Assembly (NCBI GenBank): GCA_963726005.1
Contig: CAVSAT010000004.1
Location: forward strand, 806,001-870,000
Length of the DNA: 64,000 nucleotides
Origin: Bog-473 sp963726005
Lineage (GTDB): Bacteria; Actinomycetota; Acidimicrobiia; Acidimicrobiales; RAAP-2
Reading direction: 5' to 3'
Shown here: positions 54,531 through 63,222 of the stretch, one piece after another
Layout of the letters: each line of letters begins with the position of its first letter
Numbering within the stretch: the first letter of the stretch is position 1
Translations under genes and position numbers: made by a program
Notes under the pieces: generated by a model
What the model was told of the DNA's origin: nothing
What the model saw: only the letters and a program-made list of their open reading frames with translations
Databases searched by the model: none

Positions 54531-54834
54531 TTATATTCGGCGCCTCGAACCACGGAGTGGTGGAAGCCGCGATGCCGAGGAGGTCGCAAGGCGACCTCGC
54601 TTTTGGTAGCTGACCCGAGGGGAGCCACCCGCCGGCGCTTTGTTGCGCCTCAATCTTCACTTTTCCGGCAAGAGGATCTCGACAGTTGTCCGCCTGGACC
54701 CCAAGACGAGTAGTCCAGTGCGCCGCCACGTCGGCACGACAGAGCTCCGATAACCAACCCAAGGACAAGTCTCGCCCCCTCCGCCGGTAGCCTGAGCTGG
54801 CGCGTCCTTCGCAGCAGGAAAGGAGGTTGGCCCG
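54531..54834. other. 304-bp spacer, nothing recognised beyond the downstream ribosome binding site
   Basis: No convincing gene. AGGAGG at 54821-54826 belongs to the next gene. Confidence 0.4.
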
Positions 54835-55368
54835 TTGCCTGCTTGCTCCCGATGCCTAGTTGAGGTGTCCTTGGGGACGGCACTTTGTCCCAAGTGCGGG
54901 GCCGCCATTAGGCCGCCCGTCATGCCACGACCGACGACACCGAAGCGATTCGGGAAGTCGCGACAACGGGTGAACGCACTGAACCAGAGAGAATGGATCG
55001 TCGGCCCCGCCACCTTGGTCCTTCTGGTCTCGTTCTGGCTGCCTTGGTACAGCATCGGTCCCTTCTCTGCCGATGGACTGAGTGCTCACGGCTGGTTGTT
55101 CATCGCAGTGCTGGACTCGATTGTGCTGGTGCTCTATGTCGTGATCACCGCGTTCGGCCTCGGCGACCTCGCGGTACAGGGCCGTATGTCCAAGGATCAG
55201 GTCCTAGCCCTCATCACCGGAGTGAATCTGGCCCTGGTGGTGCTGGGGGTCGTCCTCAAGCCAGCCGGCTTCAGCTGGTCGTGGGGCTCCTTTCTCGCCC
55301 TGGCCTCCGCGATCGTGGCTTTTGTGCCCTTTGGCATCCCCCTCATTCAGGCCCAACGCCGACGCTGA
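54835..55368 (+). CDS. Zinc-ribbon membrane protein, 177 aa
   Basis: The N-terminus MPACSRCLVEVSLGTALCPK, CGAA has two CXXC pairs forming a zinc ribbon (residues 4-21). After a basic linker follow four hydrophobic helices (VGPATLVLLVSFWLPWYSI; LFIAVLDSIVLVLYVVITAF; VLALITGVNLALVVLGVVL; FLALASAIVAFVPFGIPLI). The TTG start is fixed by AGGAGG eight bases upstream. Such ribbon-plus-membrane proteins are common in actinobacteria, with no assigned role. Confidence 0.78.
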   Translation: MPACSRCLVEVSLGTALCPKCGAAIRPPVMPRPTTPKRFGKSRQRVNALNQREWIVGPATLVLLVSFWLPWYSIGPFSADGLSAHGWLFIAVLDSIVLVLYVVITAFGLGDLAVQGRMSKDQVLALITGVNLALVVLGVVLKPAGFSWSWGSFLALASAIVAFVPFGIPLIQAQRRR

Positions 55369-55534
55369 TCCATGCCCCCTATAGCCGGGCTCGGGTGCGC
55401 TGACCGCCACTTCGTGCCGTGTGGGACGACTAAGCGCGAACTTGCCTGGGAGCCTGTGGCTGTAATTCGCTAGTTCCCAATATTGCGCAGGTCCGTCGCC
55501 AAGGTTGATGACATGGAAATGTGGAAGGTCCCGC

Positions 55535-56548
55535 TCAGCGACGGCGCAGCCGCGCATCCGCAAGTGCGGGCGAGGAGGCGAGATAGTTGTCGTCGGGATT
55601 GAGCTCCGATCCCGGGGGGACGATCTCGTCGATGCGGTCGAGGAGCCCGTCACTGAGCGCGACATTGGCCCCCGCCAGGTGGTCGTCAAGCTGCTCAGGT
55701 GTCCGGGGCCCGATGATCACCGAGGTAACAGCCGGATGAGATCTGACAAAGGCTGTGGCCAGGTGCGTGAGTGGGAGCCCGGCCTCGGCGGCCAGGTCGC
55801 TGAGCGCGCGGACGGCCTCCAGCTTGGCCTGATTGGCTGGGACGTTCAGGTCGAATGCCCGGGGGGCGGTGGTTGACCGATGGCCCCGAGTGGGATCGGT
55901 CCGTCCCGACAACCATCCGCTGCTCAGCGGACCGTAGGACAACACGCCCATGCCGTGACGCTGGGCGACCGGGAGCACCGTGCCCTCGATGGTCCGAGTA
56001 AGGATTGAGTAGCGGGGCTGCTCGGTTCGGAATCGGTGATGGCCGCGACGCTCGGCCACCCATTGCGCCTCCACGACGAGGTCGGCCGGAAAGGTGGAAG
56101 AGCCGATGGCGCGGACCTTTCCCGCCCGGATCAGGTCGGACAGGGCACCCAGGGTCTCGTCGAGATCGGTGCTGTAGTCGGGCCGGTGCAGCTGGTAAAG
56201 ATCGATGTAGTCCGTGCCAAGGCGCCGGAGGCTGGCTTCGACTGCCCGAGTGATCCAGCGGGGCGATCCACCTTGCCGGTTGGGGTCGCTACCTACTGGG
56301 AGTCCGAACTTGGTTGCCAGCACCACCTCATCGCGACGTCCGGCTAGAGCCTTCCCGACGATCTCCTCCGACTCGCCCCGGGAATAGACGTCGGCGGTGT
56401 CCACGAAGTTGATACCGGCGTCCAGCGCCGTATGGATCATACGGATCGACTCGCCATGGTCGGTGTTGCCCATGGCCCCCAGCATCATCGTCCCGAGCGC
56501 GAACCCGCTGACCGAAATACCTGTACCACCGAGGATTCGGCGCTCCAT
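55535..56548 (-). CDS. Aldo/keto reductase
   Basis: A 337-residue NADPH-dependent TIM-barrel enzyme. The start MERRILGGTGISVSGFALGT is the family N-terminus and has GGAGAAGG directly upstream, deciding it over ATG 56569. The catalytic set shows Asp-Tyr in FVDTADVYSRGESEE, Lys in VVLATKFGLP and His in YQLHRPD. The C-terminal VIIGPRTPEQLDDHLAGANV is the usual cofactor-side motif. It reduces a carbonyl to an alcohol (AKR11/YajO-like group). Single gene; substrate unknown. Confidence 0.92.
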   Translation of the reverse strand: MERRILGGTGISVSGFALGTMMLGAMGNTDHGESIRMIHTALDAGINFVDTADVYSRGESEEIVGKALAGRRDEVVLATKFGLPVGSDPNRQGGSPRWITRAVEASLRRLGTDYIDLYQLHRPDYSTDLDETLGALSDLIRAGKVRAIGSSTFPADLVVEAQWVAERRGHHRFRTEQPRYSILTRTIEGTVLPVAQRHGMGVLSYGPLSSGWLSGRTDPTRGHRSTTAPRAFDLNVPANQAKLEAVRALSDLAAEAGLPLTHLATAFVRSHPAVTSVIIGPRTPEQLDDHLAGANVALSDGLLDRIDEIVPPGSELNPDDNYLASSPALADARLRRR

Positions 56549-56795
56549 TCCTTCTCCTTCGTCGGCCACGGACTCCCGTTTTAACAGCCAGAAGGCACGC
56601 GGCAGGCTGTAGGAATTCCCGACCAGAGCGGCGCCGTCGCGACCGACGTCGGTTGGAGTGAGTTATGAACGGAGTGACGAAACGGAATTCTCGACCGATT
56701 ACATCGATCGATACCGTCCCAGTCGCCGCGTAGGCGAGAGACTTGGGACCATGGGAACAGCGGGCCGCGGGTTTCGGGGATAGGGGGATAGAACT

Positions 56796-57926
56796 GTGGC
56801 GGCCATGGACAACGGTGGGCGAGCTCCAGGAAGAGCGGATAGTCCCAGACCCTTCGCGCGCGCAGCTGAACCCGATGTCGCGCCGGCAATCGCCGCCCGA
56901 CTTCGCTCGCAGTTGCTCGCCGGGGCGCCGGTCGATTCTGCCGAGAAGGTCGTTGCTCGCTTGCTGGCGGTTCAGGCCCAAGACGGACGCGGGGCTCGGC
57001 TGGCGATACGCAGCCGCTCGAGTGGTCTGAACGCAACCGACGTCGACCGTGCCTTGAGCCGGGACCGTTCCCTTGTCGTCACCTGGCTTAACCGCGGCAC
57101 GCTCCACCTCGTGCGAAGTGAGGACTACTGGTGGCTTCACCGACTCACCGCCGCGCGCTCCACGATGGGGAGCGAACGCAGGCTGCAACAGGAGGGCGTT
57201 GATACTCGGCAGGCGGTGCGCGGCGTGAAGCTCATCGCCCAGGCGGTTGCTCAAGAAGGCGCCCTGACTCGCGATCAGCTCCGCCAACGCCTCGACGCCT
57301 CCGGGGTTCCCACGGCGGGTCAGGCCCTCACCCATCTCCTCGGCGTTGCAAGCGCGCAGGGAGCCGTGCTGCGCGGACCCATGATAGGCACCGAGCACGC
57401 TTTCGTCGCCGTGGACCGGTGGCTGGGACCCGCCCCGCGCGCGCTGGATCGCGAGGAGGCACTGACCACGTTGGCGCGCCGCTACCTCGCCGGGCACGCG
57501 CCTGGTGGGCCCGAAGATCTCGCCAAGTGGGCCGGGATAACTCTGAGTGATGCGCGCCATGGTTTCGCGACGATCGACGACGAATACGTGTCGGTGGACG
57601 AGGGGCTCCTCGCCCCGGGCGCGCTCGGCGACACGGCCATGCCGGCACCACGCTTGCTCGGCCCCTTCGACCCGGTGTTGCACGGCTGGGTCTCGCGCGA
57701 GCCATTTGTCGGTCGCCACGTTGGCGTCGTCACTACCAACGGTATTTTCCGGCCCGTCGCACTTGTAGATGGCCGGGTTGTCGCAACCTGGGGCCTCCCC
57801 GGGGGACGGCCGACCGTCGTGGCCCTGGAGCGGCTCTCCGCCCAGGTCCGACGAGCCCTCTCGGAGGATGGCGCTGATGTCTTGCGGTTTCTCGGGTTGC
57901 CTAAGAGCCCCATGCGTTTCGACTGA
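56796..57926 (+). CDS. Winged-helix DNA-binding domain protein (HTH_42, AlkZ-like)
   Basis: A 376-residue protein of the AlkZ/YcaQ superfamily: VARLLAVQAQDGRGARLAIR carries the QXQ-type catalytic pair (QAQ) seen in AlkZ glycosylases, then LSRDRSLVVTWLNRGTLHLV and DYWWLHRL. The C-terminal part GPFDPVLHGWVSREPF and IFRPVALVDGRVVATWGLP matches the HTH_42 group found widely in actinobacteria. AlkZ unhooks DNA interstrand crosslinks made by natural products; whether this member is a glycosylase is not shown. GTG 56796 or ATG 56805 may be the start. Confidence 0.8.
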   Translation: MAAMDNGGRAPGRADSPRPFARAAEPDVAPAIAARLRSQLLAGAPVDSAEKVVARLLAVQAQDGRGARLAIRSRSSGLNATDVDRALSRDRSLVVTWLNRGTLHLVRSEDYWWLHRLTAARSTMGSERRLQQEGVDTRQAVRGVKLIAQAVAQEGALTRDQLRQRLDASGVPTAGQALTHLLGVASAQGAVLRGPMIGTEHAFVAVDRWLGPAPRALDREEALTTLARRYLAGHAPGGPEDLAKWAGITLSDARHGFATIDDEYVSVDEGLLAPGALGDTAMPAPRLLGPFDPVLHGWVSREPFVGRHVGVVTTNGIFRPVALVDGRVVATWGLPGGRPTVVALERLSAQVRRALSEDGADVLRFLGLPKSPMRFD

Positions 57927-57931
57927 TTACA

Positions 57932-57965
57932 GATACAGCATGAGTGGTGCCGATACAGCACGAGT
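57932..57965 (+). repeat. Two 14-bp direct repeats, GATACAGCATGAGT type
   Basis: Copies at 57932-57945 and 57952-57965 match at 13 of 14 bases, 20 bases apart, i.e. about two helical turns. They lie between the AlkZ-like gene and a DUF4177-like gene and could be regulator sites; nothing else supports this. Confidence 0.35.
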
Positions 57966-58027
57966 TCCGGGATCCCATACCGCCGGGGAGGGTCCTCAGT
58001 CCTACTCCCGGCGCAAGATCCGGCGTG

Positions 58028-58033
58028 TAGGGT
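58028..58033 (+). promoter_or_regulatory. -10 box TAGGGT upstream of the DUF4177-like gene
   Basis: TAGGGT (TANNNT) ends six bases before the ATG with no ribosome binding site, the same leaderless layout as in the first half of the window. Confidence 0.45.
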
Positions 58034-58039
58034 TCGCGA

Positions 58040-58231
58040 ATGATCATCTGGTCCTACAAGTTGGAGCGATTCGACCTGGTGGCGAAGGACGGTCAAACCG
58101 CCCTCGAGGCCGCTCTCAACCAGCTGGGAGAGCAGGGCTGGGAGCTCGTCGGAGTTCAAGCCATCGGGGAGTACTCCTACCTCATCTGTAAGAGGCCGGT
58201 CGATATAGGAGAATCCGCTGGTCGAGGGTGA
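58040..58231 (+). CDS. DUF4177-like small protein, 63 aa
   Basis: The sequence MIIWSYKLERFDLVAKDG, then LEAALNQLGEQGWELVGVQA and YSYLICKRP has the strand-helix-strand pattern of DUF4177 (W-YK, LN-LG-QGWELV). The family is of unknown role and is found next to many kinds of genes. Leaderless promoter layout. Confidence 0.75.
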   Translation: MIIWSYKLERFDLVAKDGQTALEAALNQLGEQGWELVGVQAIGEYSYLICKRPVDIGESAGRG

Positions 58232-58533
58232 CGTCGTCCCTGATCGCCGGGAGGGCAACAGGTGGTTCGTGCAAAAGATGCGGCGATCAGCGGCGGAGAC
58301 TACGAGTTCGAGGACCTCTATCTCGGTGCTCTTCTGGAGTGGACTGAGATCGACACCTGCGGTACTCCACATCTAGTGGACGGGTAACGGTATTTCCTCA
58401 CTGGTCGAGCGAAACCCCCGTCGGGCGGCCAATGCGATAGTTGGAGCGGAACCAGGATGGCTGTCGTCGAAGTCTCGATGAGACTCATGCGCTTAAACTC
58501 GGTAGCCCAAGTCCAAAGGGGGCGAGTGACGGC
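58232..58533. other. 302-bp spacer, nothing recognised
   Basis: No protein-like frame. TAAACT at 58493-58498 could be a -10 box for the LapA-like gene. Confidence 0.4.
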
Positions 58534-58878
58534 ATGAGCGATGGGTCTCCAGCTTCTGACACCCCCACCCCGCAGCCTGGCGAGGCGCCGAGTGTACCGC
58601 CCAATATGGCGACACCATCTCCGGGAACGCCGACTGGACGCACTCGAATCTCGGCGGTCTGGTTGGGTGTAATCATCGGCGTTGTCGTGCTCGCGTTGGA
58701 CATGGTGTTCATCATCCAAAACAGTCAGTCGGTGAAGGTGTCATTCTTTACCGGGAGTGTAAACATGCCACTTGGGGTCGCCCTTCTCCTTGCAGCAGTC
58801 GGTGGCGTGCTGCTTGCCGGGATCGTGGCGTCACTGCGGATCTGGCAGCTGCGTCACCGGCTACACCAATCGAAATGA
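58534..58878 (+). CDS. LapA-domain (DUF1049) membrane protein
   Basis: A 114-residue protein. A Pro/Thr/Ser-rich N-terminal 40 residues is followed by two helices (VWLGVIIGVVVLALDMVFII and VALLLAAVGGVLLAGIVASL) separated by QNSQSVKVSFFTGSVNMPLG, the LapA signature. LapA-like proteins sit in the inner membrane and in Gram-negatives take part in lipopolysaccharide assembly; in actinobacteria the role is unknown. ATG 58534 is preferred because the upstream frame is not protein-like. Confidence 0.85.
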   Translation: MSDGSPASDTPTPQPGEAPSVPPNMATPSPGTPTGRTRISAVWLGVIIGVVVLALDMVFIIQNSQSVKVSFFTGSVNMPLGVALLLAAVGGVLLAGIVASLRIWQLRHRLHQSK

Positions 58879-59271
58879 GATTGCCGTCATTCCTTCGTGA
58901 CCGGACAGCCGACCAGATGCCACCGCCCGATCGGTGCTCTTTCGAAGAGTGAAGTTCTTTTGGCGAAATGAATGAGTCAGCTACCGTCTCGGTGTTCGAG
59001 CCGACCCTCGGAGTCCGCGGATCACCCATAAAGGTCGATCCCGCTGTTATCTCTGTACATTTCGACTGCGCTCAAGAGCGACATGGAGGTCTTGCTAGCG
59101 GAGCCCTCGGTGGCGAAGTTCTGTCAAGCAGAAGCGGAATACCCCGGATTGGGCGTGTGCGATCTGGCCATGGTGGGGCGTTGGTGACCGGCGGCGACAG
59201 GGTCCGCAGTCCCGCCCGCTTCGTCCGACCGGGCCGGCGAAGTGGGGCACCCTGTCCGCTGAGCACGATCG
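58879..59271. other. 393-bp stretch without a supported gene
   Basis: A plus frame from 58968 starts reasonably but turns Arg/Gly-rich and runs through the end of the next gene on the opposite strand. I see no family match and no terminator. Confidence 0.4.
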
Positions 59272-59730
59272 CTACGATGGCCACTCGTAGCACACGTCGG
59301 GGGCTTGCTCCTCGTTGGCGCCCGTCGTCATGGCGGTCGCGACGAACCCGTGTGCTTCATAGAACCGGCGGGCATCGAGATTGGTCTGAAAGGTCCAGAG
59401 TTTGAGTCCGGTCGGACGCAGTCTCATGGCATGCTCCAGCAGTGCTCCTCCGATGCCCCGTCCTATCGCAGCGGGGTCGACATAGAGCTGATCGATCCAC
59501 TCGTGGTCAAGCACCATCAGAGCGACCGGTTCGCCGCTGATGTCGGCGACCCAAACCTCGCAGGTCGGGAGCACGACCTCCTCGAACCACCGGTCCACTT
59601 GCTCATCGGTGTGGACGGTGGGAGGTATCGATGGGACTGAAGCCGTACGAGAGCGGAGCCACAGCGCAGCGAGAGAAGCCGCCTCCCTTGGGTCCGCCTT
59701 CCGGATCTCCACGCCACATAATGTCTCCAA
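59272..59730 (-). CDS. GNAT acetyltransferase
   Basis: A 152-residue single-domain GNAT. Strand 4 and the acetyl-CoA loop are IDQLYVDPAAIGRGIGGALL, then KLWTFQTNLDARRFYEAHGF. The start is VEIRKADPREAASLAALWLR. It stands alone, 20 bases from the stop of the next minus-strand gene, so the two may be one transcript with the epoxide-hydrolase-like gene first. Acceptor unknown. Confidence 0.87.
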   Translation of the reverse strand: METLCGVEIRKADPREAASLAALWLRSRTASVPSIPPTVHTDEQVDRWFEEVVLPTCEVWVADISGEPVALMVLDHEWIDQLYVDPAAIGRGIGGALLEHAMRLRPTGLKLWTFQTNLDARRFYEAHGFVATAMTTGANEEQAPDVCYEWPS

Positions 59731-59750
59731 GAAGGCGAAGTAGAGCGTTA

Positions 59751-60158
59751 CTAAGCGTCGGTGGATAGCTGTGCCTCGAACTCCTTGGCATCGAAATAGT
59801 CACGCCAGCCGGTGATGACTCCGTCGTGAACCTCAAAGACACCCGCAATCCTCAACCCAGCCGTCTTTCCTCCCAACCTTACGTAATCGATCCTTTCGGT
59901 CATCACGACTCTGCCATCAGACAGTAAGTGGAGAACGTCGACGCCCACCTCACCGCCCAGGCTCATCATCCGAGCGAGGTCTGCCACGATGGCTTCTCGT
60001 CCCTGGACTGGTTCAAGCGGGCCGTTGCAATACTTGGCGTCCTTACCGAAGAACCGGCTGAGCGTGGCGGCGTCGCGCGTCGGCCATGCCGTCATGAACG
60101 CTGCCATGAAGTCACGCACGACTTCCTCGGCGTTCGGTCGACCGCCCACGGCACTCAT
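59751..60158 (-). CDS. Limonene-1,2-epoxide hydrolase family protein
   Basis: A 135-residue NTF2-fold protein. All catalytic elements known from Rhodococcus limonene epoxide hydrolase can be placed: Tyr-X-Asn in AKYCNGPLEP, Arg-X-Asp in MTERIDYV and Trp-Arg-Asp in GWRDYFD. This set separates it from ordinary SnoaL-like proteins. The enzyme opens an epoxide in one step with water held by the Asp-Arg-Asp triad. It is divergent from a periplasmic binding-protein gene and close to a GNAT gene. The real epoxide (terpene, steroid side chain or other) is not known. Confidence 0.8.
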   Translation of the reverse strand: MSAVGGRPNAEEVVRDFMAAFMTAWPTRDAATLSRFFGKDAKYCNGPLEPVQGREAIVADLARMMSLGGEVGVDVLHLLSDGRVVMTERIDYVRLGGKTAGLRIAGVFEVHDGVITGWRDYFDAKEFEAQLSTDA

Positions 60159-60310
60159 GTTGTCCTGCTGCGCCTTTGGCGTCGAATCGGAACCAGACCG
60201 AGCGGGGTTGCCGGATCGGTCTGCTGAGAGTGATCGCCGACGCCCTTCTCGTGCCGAACTGCCCCACCGTCCCGCGAAGTCAGGTGTGACCCTGGCTGGA
60301 ACCAGGGTTT

Positions 60311-60325
60311 CGGATATTGTATCCG
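60311..60325. promoter_or_regulatory. Palindrome CGGATA-TTG-TATCCG in a divergent intergenic region
   Basis: Perfect 6-base arms with a 3-base centre, 29 bases before the binding-protein ATG and 153 bases before the epoxide-hydrolase-like ATG. TATTGT inside it could be a -10 element. A repressor site shared by both genes is possible; such short palindromes also arise by chance. Confidence 0.3.
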
Positions 60326-60353
60326 TGCGTGCCTTGCAGTAGGAGGAGGAGCC

Positions 60354-61697
60354 ATGCGCAGGTCGTGGAGTGTCTCGACGGTGCTCGCCGCTCTCGTGGT
60401 CACGGCGGCCATGCCGGCGGCCGTCGCCGATGGCGCGACGGCGCCAGCGAGACATGCGTCGCTCGCCCATGGCACCTGGCCAGGAATTGGGACCGTGTGC
60501 GAAAACGGGCCGGGCGGCGGTGCCTCAGCCCGCGGGGTAAGCGCCCACTCAATCGACATCGCCACCTTCGCCGACCCGGCCAACTCGGCTGAACCCGGCC
60601 TGAACAAGGAGTTCTTCCAACTCGCCGGCGCGTTCGCGAGGTGGTGCAACGCTGCCGGTGGCATTGACGGGCGCACCATCGTGGTGCACGACCGTGACGC
60701 CGCCCTCGTCAACGCGGGGCAGGTCACCGAAGAGGCCTGCCAACAGGATTTCATGGGGGTCGGCGGCGGGCTCGTCTTCGACCAGTCGGCCGTGCCGGTC
60801 CGGGTGGGCTGCGGTCTGGGCGAAATCCCCGCCTACGTCGTCTCGAACGAGGCAGACAGAGCTGGCCTCCAGGTGAACCCTCAGGACATCAGGACCGACG
60901 AGATTGAAGCCGGGTGGTACAGCTCGCTGGGTCGCCGCTACCCCCAGGCGGTCGAGCATTTCGGCATCGGGGCTGCCAACGTGCCCAGCATCCTCGATCC
61001 GACCCGGAAGTGGGAGCAGGCGGCCCAGCAACAGGGCTGGAAGGTGGTGGACTGGCAGGAGCCGCCGTTCACCGTGGCCGACTGGGCGCCCTACGTGGAG
61101 GAGGCCCAGGCCAAGGGGGTGCAAGCGCTCGAGACGCCGACCGGCACGAACATCCAGACGTACTTCCAGGCCATGGGCACCGCGGCCTACGACCCCGCGT
61201 TCATCTTCATGGGGATCGGAATACCCGAGCAGCTGGGCAGGTCGTCCTATCACGTCTCGGTGTCCGGTCCGTTCCCGCCCATCTACTACGCCGCCCAGGC
61301 TTGGCCCTTCGAGTTGGCCTCGCAGAGCCCCGGCCTCGAGCAGCTGATCTCGCTAATGCGCAACGACGCGCCGGGCGACACGATCGACACGAACGACGAA
61401 TACGCCGTCGACGCCTGGCTGCTCTTCGCCAAGTCGGCCTCGGCCTGTGGGGCGAACCTGACCGTGTCCTGCGTGTTGGATCGCGCGGCGGCCCAGACGA
61501 ACTGGACCGGTGGCGGGGTTTACGCGCCGATCGCTCACCTGGGCATGTCGGATCAGAAGCCGACCCCGAGCGACTGCTTCCTCCTGATGAAGGTCAAGGG
61601 AAGCGGGTTCGCCTACGACGAGGCCGACACGAGGCCGAACGACCGAATCTGGCACTGCGACCCCAAGAGCCTGTACTCCGTCTCGACAACCGGCTGA
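60354..61697 (+). CDS. Secreted LivK-type (periplasmic_binding_6) ligand-binding protein
   Basis: A 447-residue protein with a Sec signal peptide (MRRSWSVSTVLAALVVTAAM, then PAAVADG). The mature part follows branched-chain amino-acid-type receptors: AHSIDIATFADPANSAEPGL, FARWCNAAGGIDGRTIVVHD, and ALETPTGTNIQTYFQAMGTA. About eight Cys (GTVCENG, RWCNAAG, EACQQD, VGCGLG, SACGANL, VSCVLD and others) suggest disulfides. AGGAGGAGG precedes the ATG. No permease or ATPase genes follow, so it is an orphan receptor; in terpenoid-, steroid- or aromatic-degrading actinobacteria this class often serves hydrophobic ligands. Confidence 0.85.
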   Translation: MRRSWSVSTVLAALVVTAAMPAAVADGATAPARHASLAHGTWPGIGTVCENGPGGGASARGVSAHSIDIATFADPANSAEPGLNKEFFQLAGAFARWCNAAGGIDGRTIVVHDRDAALVNAGQVTEEACQQDFMGVGGGLVFDQSAVPVRVGCGLGEIPAYVVSNEADRAGLQVNPQDIRTDEIEAGWYSSLGRRYPQAVEHFGIGAANVPSILDPTRKWEQAAQQQGWKVVDWQEPPFTVADWAPYVEEAQAKGVQALETPTGTNIQTYFQAMGTAAYDPAFIFMGIGIPEQLGRSSYHVSVSGPFPPIYYAAQAWPFELASQSPGLEQLISLMRNDAPGDTIDTNDEYAVDAWLLFAKSASACGANLTVSCVLDRAAAQTNWTGGGVYAPIAHLGMSDQKPTPSDCFLLMKVKGSGFAYDEADTRPNDRIWHCDPKSLYSVSTTG

Positions 61698-61838
61698 GAC
61701 GGTTCGTGGTTGGCGGACCGTCGGTCCGTGCCGATGCCCGTGCCCCAGACCAGGCCGATGGCCGCTTCTGGCCGTCGCGAGGTTGATCCGCGTGCCTTAG
61801 TATTTGCGCTTTCCCGGCTTCGATGCGAGGTGGGCAAA

Positions 61839-62219
61839 ATGGATATCCGCTCAGCAAGGGACGTAGCTCCTGTCATCGAACACGCCGGAACCGTGCCGGT
61901 CTGGTGGCTCATTCAGCCTGGTGAACTCAAGGACGTGACCAAGGGTGGATTCCTTGAGCTTGTCAGCGAGTGGGAAGTTGCCGGCGGTGGTCTTGTCGAC
62001 CCACACTCGCATCCCACGCACGAGTTTTACTACATCATTTCTGGACGCGGCATCATGAAGATCGCGGATGAAGAGCGAGAAGTGGGTCAGGGCGATCTGA
62101 TCCGGATTCCCCCCGACGTTGTGCACAGCATCTGGCCGCTGACCGCCAACTCGGGACTTCGCGGGTTGGCTTTCGCCGTCGGGATCGAAGGGGCCGATCC
62201 TGTTGACTACACGAGCTGA
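61839..62219 (+). CDS. Cupin-domain protein, 126 aa
   Basis: ATG with GAGGTG upstream gives MDIRSARDVAPVIEHAGTVP. The metal-binding cupin motif 1 is GGGLVDPHSHPTHEFYYIIS (His-X-His, Glu) followed by GRGIM, and motif 2 is VGQGDLIRIPPDVVHSIWP. All four usual ligands (two His, Glu, His) are present. A single-domain cupin may be an isomerase, dioxygenase or sensor. It lies 141 bases after the binding protein on the same strand; shared function is not proven. The frame is open to 61710. Confidence 0.82.
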   Translation: MDIRSARDVAPVIEHAGTVPVWWLIQPGELKDVTKGGFLELVSEWEVAGGGLVDPHSHPTHEFYYIISGRGIMKIADEEREVGQGDLIRIPPDVVHSIWPLTANSGLRGLAFAVGIEGADPVDYTS

Positions 62220-62538
62220 TACTTGAGCGTCACGTCTCGCGAGGGCGTGGATGGACAACGGAAACGCCAGGACGACACGCAGAGAGTTCAGGCCGTTTCT
62301 CTTTAGCTCAAGAACTACGCTGATCGTCCTACTCCGCACGATCCGAAGGGTAATGCGGTGGCCCGCAAGGCTCTCAGAGACGTTTCACCGTCACGCCCTC
62401 AACGAGCGTGGCGGTCTTCCTGTGTTGGCTCCTCCAGGACCTAACGCCACTTCGGATACCGAGAAGACAAAACCGCTGCTCCCGGATCTCCGAGGCCGCG
62501 TCAGAGTTCGGACGTACCGGGGGACCCCGGCGGGACGC
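62220..62538. other. 319-bp spacer, nothing recognised
   Basis: A plus-strand frame (62251-62649) has no ribosome binding site and is antisense to the end of the HAD gene. No other signal was found. Confidence 0.4.
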
Positions 62539-63222
62539 TCACACGTGGTGGAGCACATCTCCGACCTCAGCAATATGAAGATGATCGATTTCCTCACAGA
62601 GTTCGAATGGATCGAAATGCAAGGGCGTCATGCCAGCGTCCTCAGCTGACCTGATGTCGTACTTCACGCTGTCACCCACGTAGATCACGTCGGAAGGACC
62701 TAGACCAAGAGAGGGAAGCGCAAGATCAAAGATGCTTGGATCTGGCTTTGCAACGCCAACCACGCCGGAATCGATGACTATTTGGACCGGCACGCCCAGT
62801 CCCTGTCCCACTTGGCAGATCTTGCTTCGGACAAGCTTCTCTTCGACGTGACCGTCCGAGTTGCTCACCATTCCCAATCTGAGTTCCGCGTGGTGGAGCC
62901 TCCACAATCCGGCGATGGATCCACTGAGGATGCGCCGCCACAAATCGAATGACGGACCGCGCCATACCGGAATTAGCCTGTCGATTGCTGCTTCAAGCAG
63001 GTCCTCGGGAATCCCGAGCGATGACAGATAGCCGCTGAGATAGGGGCGCCATTCTCCCTCGCCCGGCGCATCGGCCACGTCGAGAGCGTGAATACCCTCG
63101 AAGTGCGCCCGATCGCACTCCGCATCTGACAATGTCCCGATCAGTTCACCAAGTGCTTCGACCACTCGATCTCGACTGGGCACCAAGAACACCCCGCCAA
63201 CGTCAAGGAGCACTCCTTGCAT
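62539..63222 (-). CDS. HAD-superfamily hydrolase
   Basis: A 227-residue HAD-IA enzyme. Motif I is GVLLDVGGVFLVPS (nucleophile Asp; the second Asp is Gly as in many IA members), motif II VSNSDGHVEE, motif III Lys in VAKPDPSIFDLAL and motif IV VIYVGDSVKYDIRSAEDAGM. A helical cap lies between residues 15 and 95. It probably hydrolyses a phosphate ester. ATG 63222 is taken from the motif start; the frame is open to 63279. Confidence 0.87.
   Translation of the reverse strand: MQGVLLDVGGVFLVPSRDRVVEALGELIGTLSDAECDRAHFEGIHALDVADAPGEGEWRPYLSGYLSSLGIPEDLLEAAIDRLIPVWRGPSFDLWRRILSGSIAGLWRLHHAELRLGMVSNSDGHVEEKLVRSKICQVGQGLGVPVQIVIDSGVVGVAKPDPSIFDLALPSLGLGPSDVIYVGDSVKYDIRSAEDAGMTPLHFDPFELCEEIDHLHIAEVGDVLHHV

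Noticed and set aside
58968..59405. A 145-codon plus-strand frame after the LapA-like gene
   Set aside because: Turns Arg/Gly-rich and runs antisense into a convincing GNAT gene; no family match.
62251..62649. A 132-codon plus-strand frame between the cupin and HAD genes
   Set aside because: Overlaps the conserved end of the HAD gene on the other strand and has no start signal.
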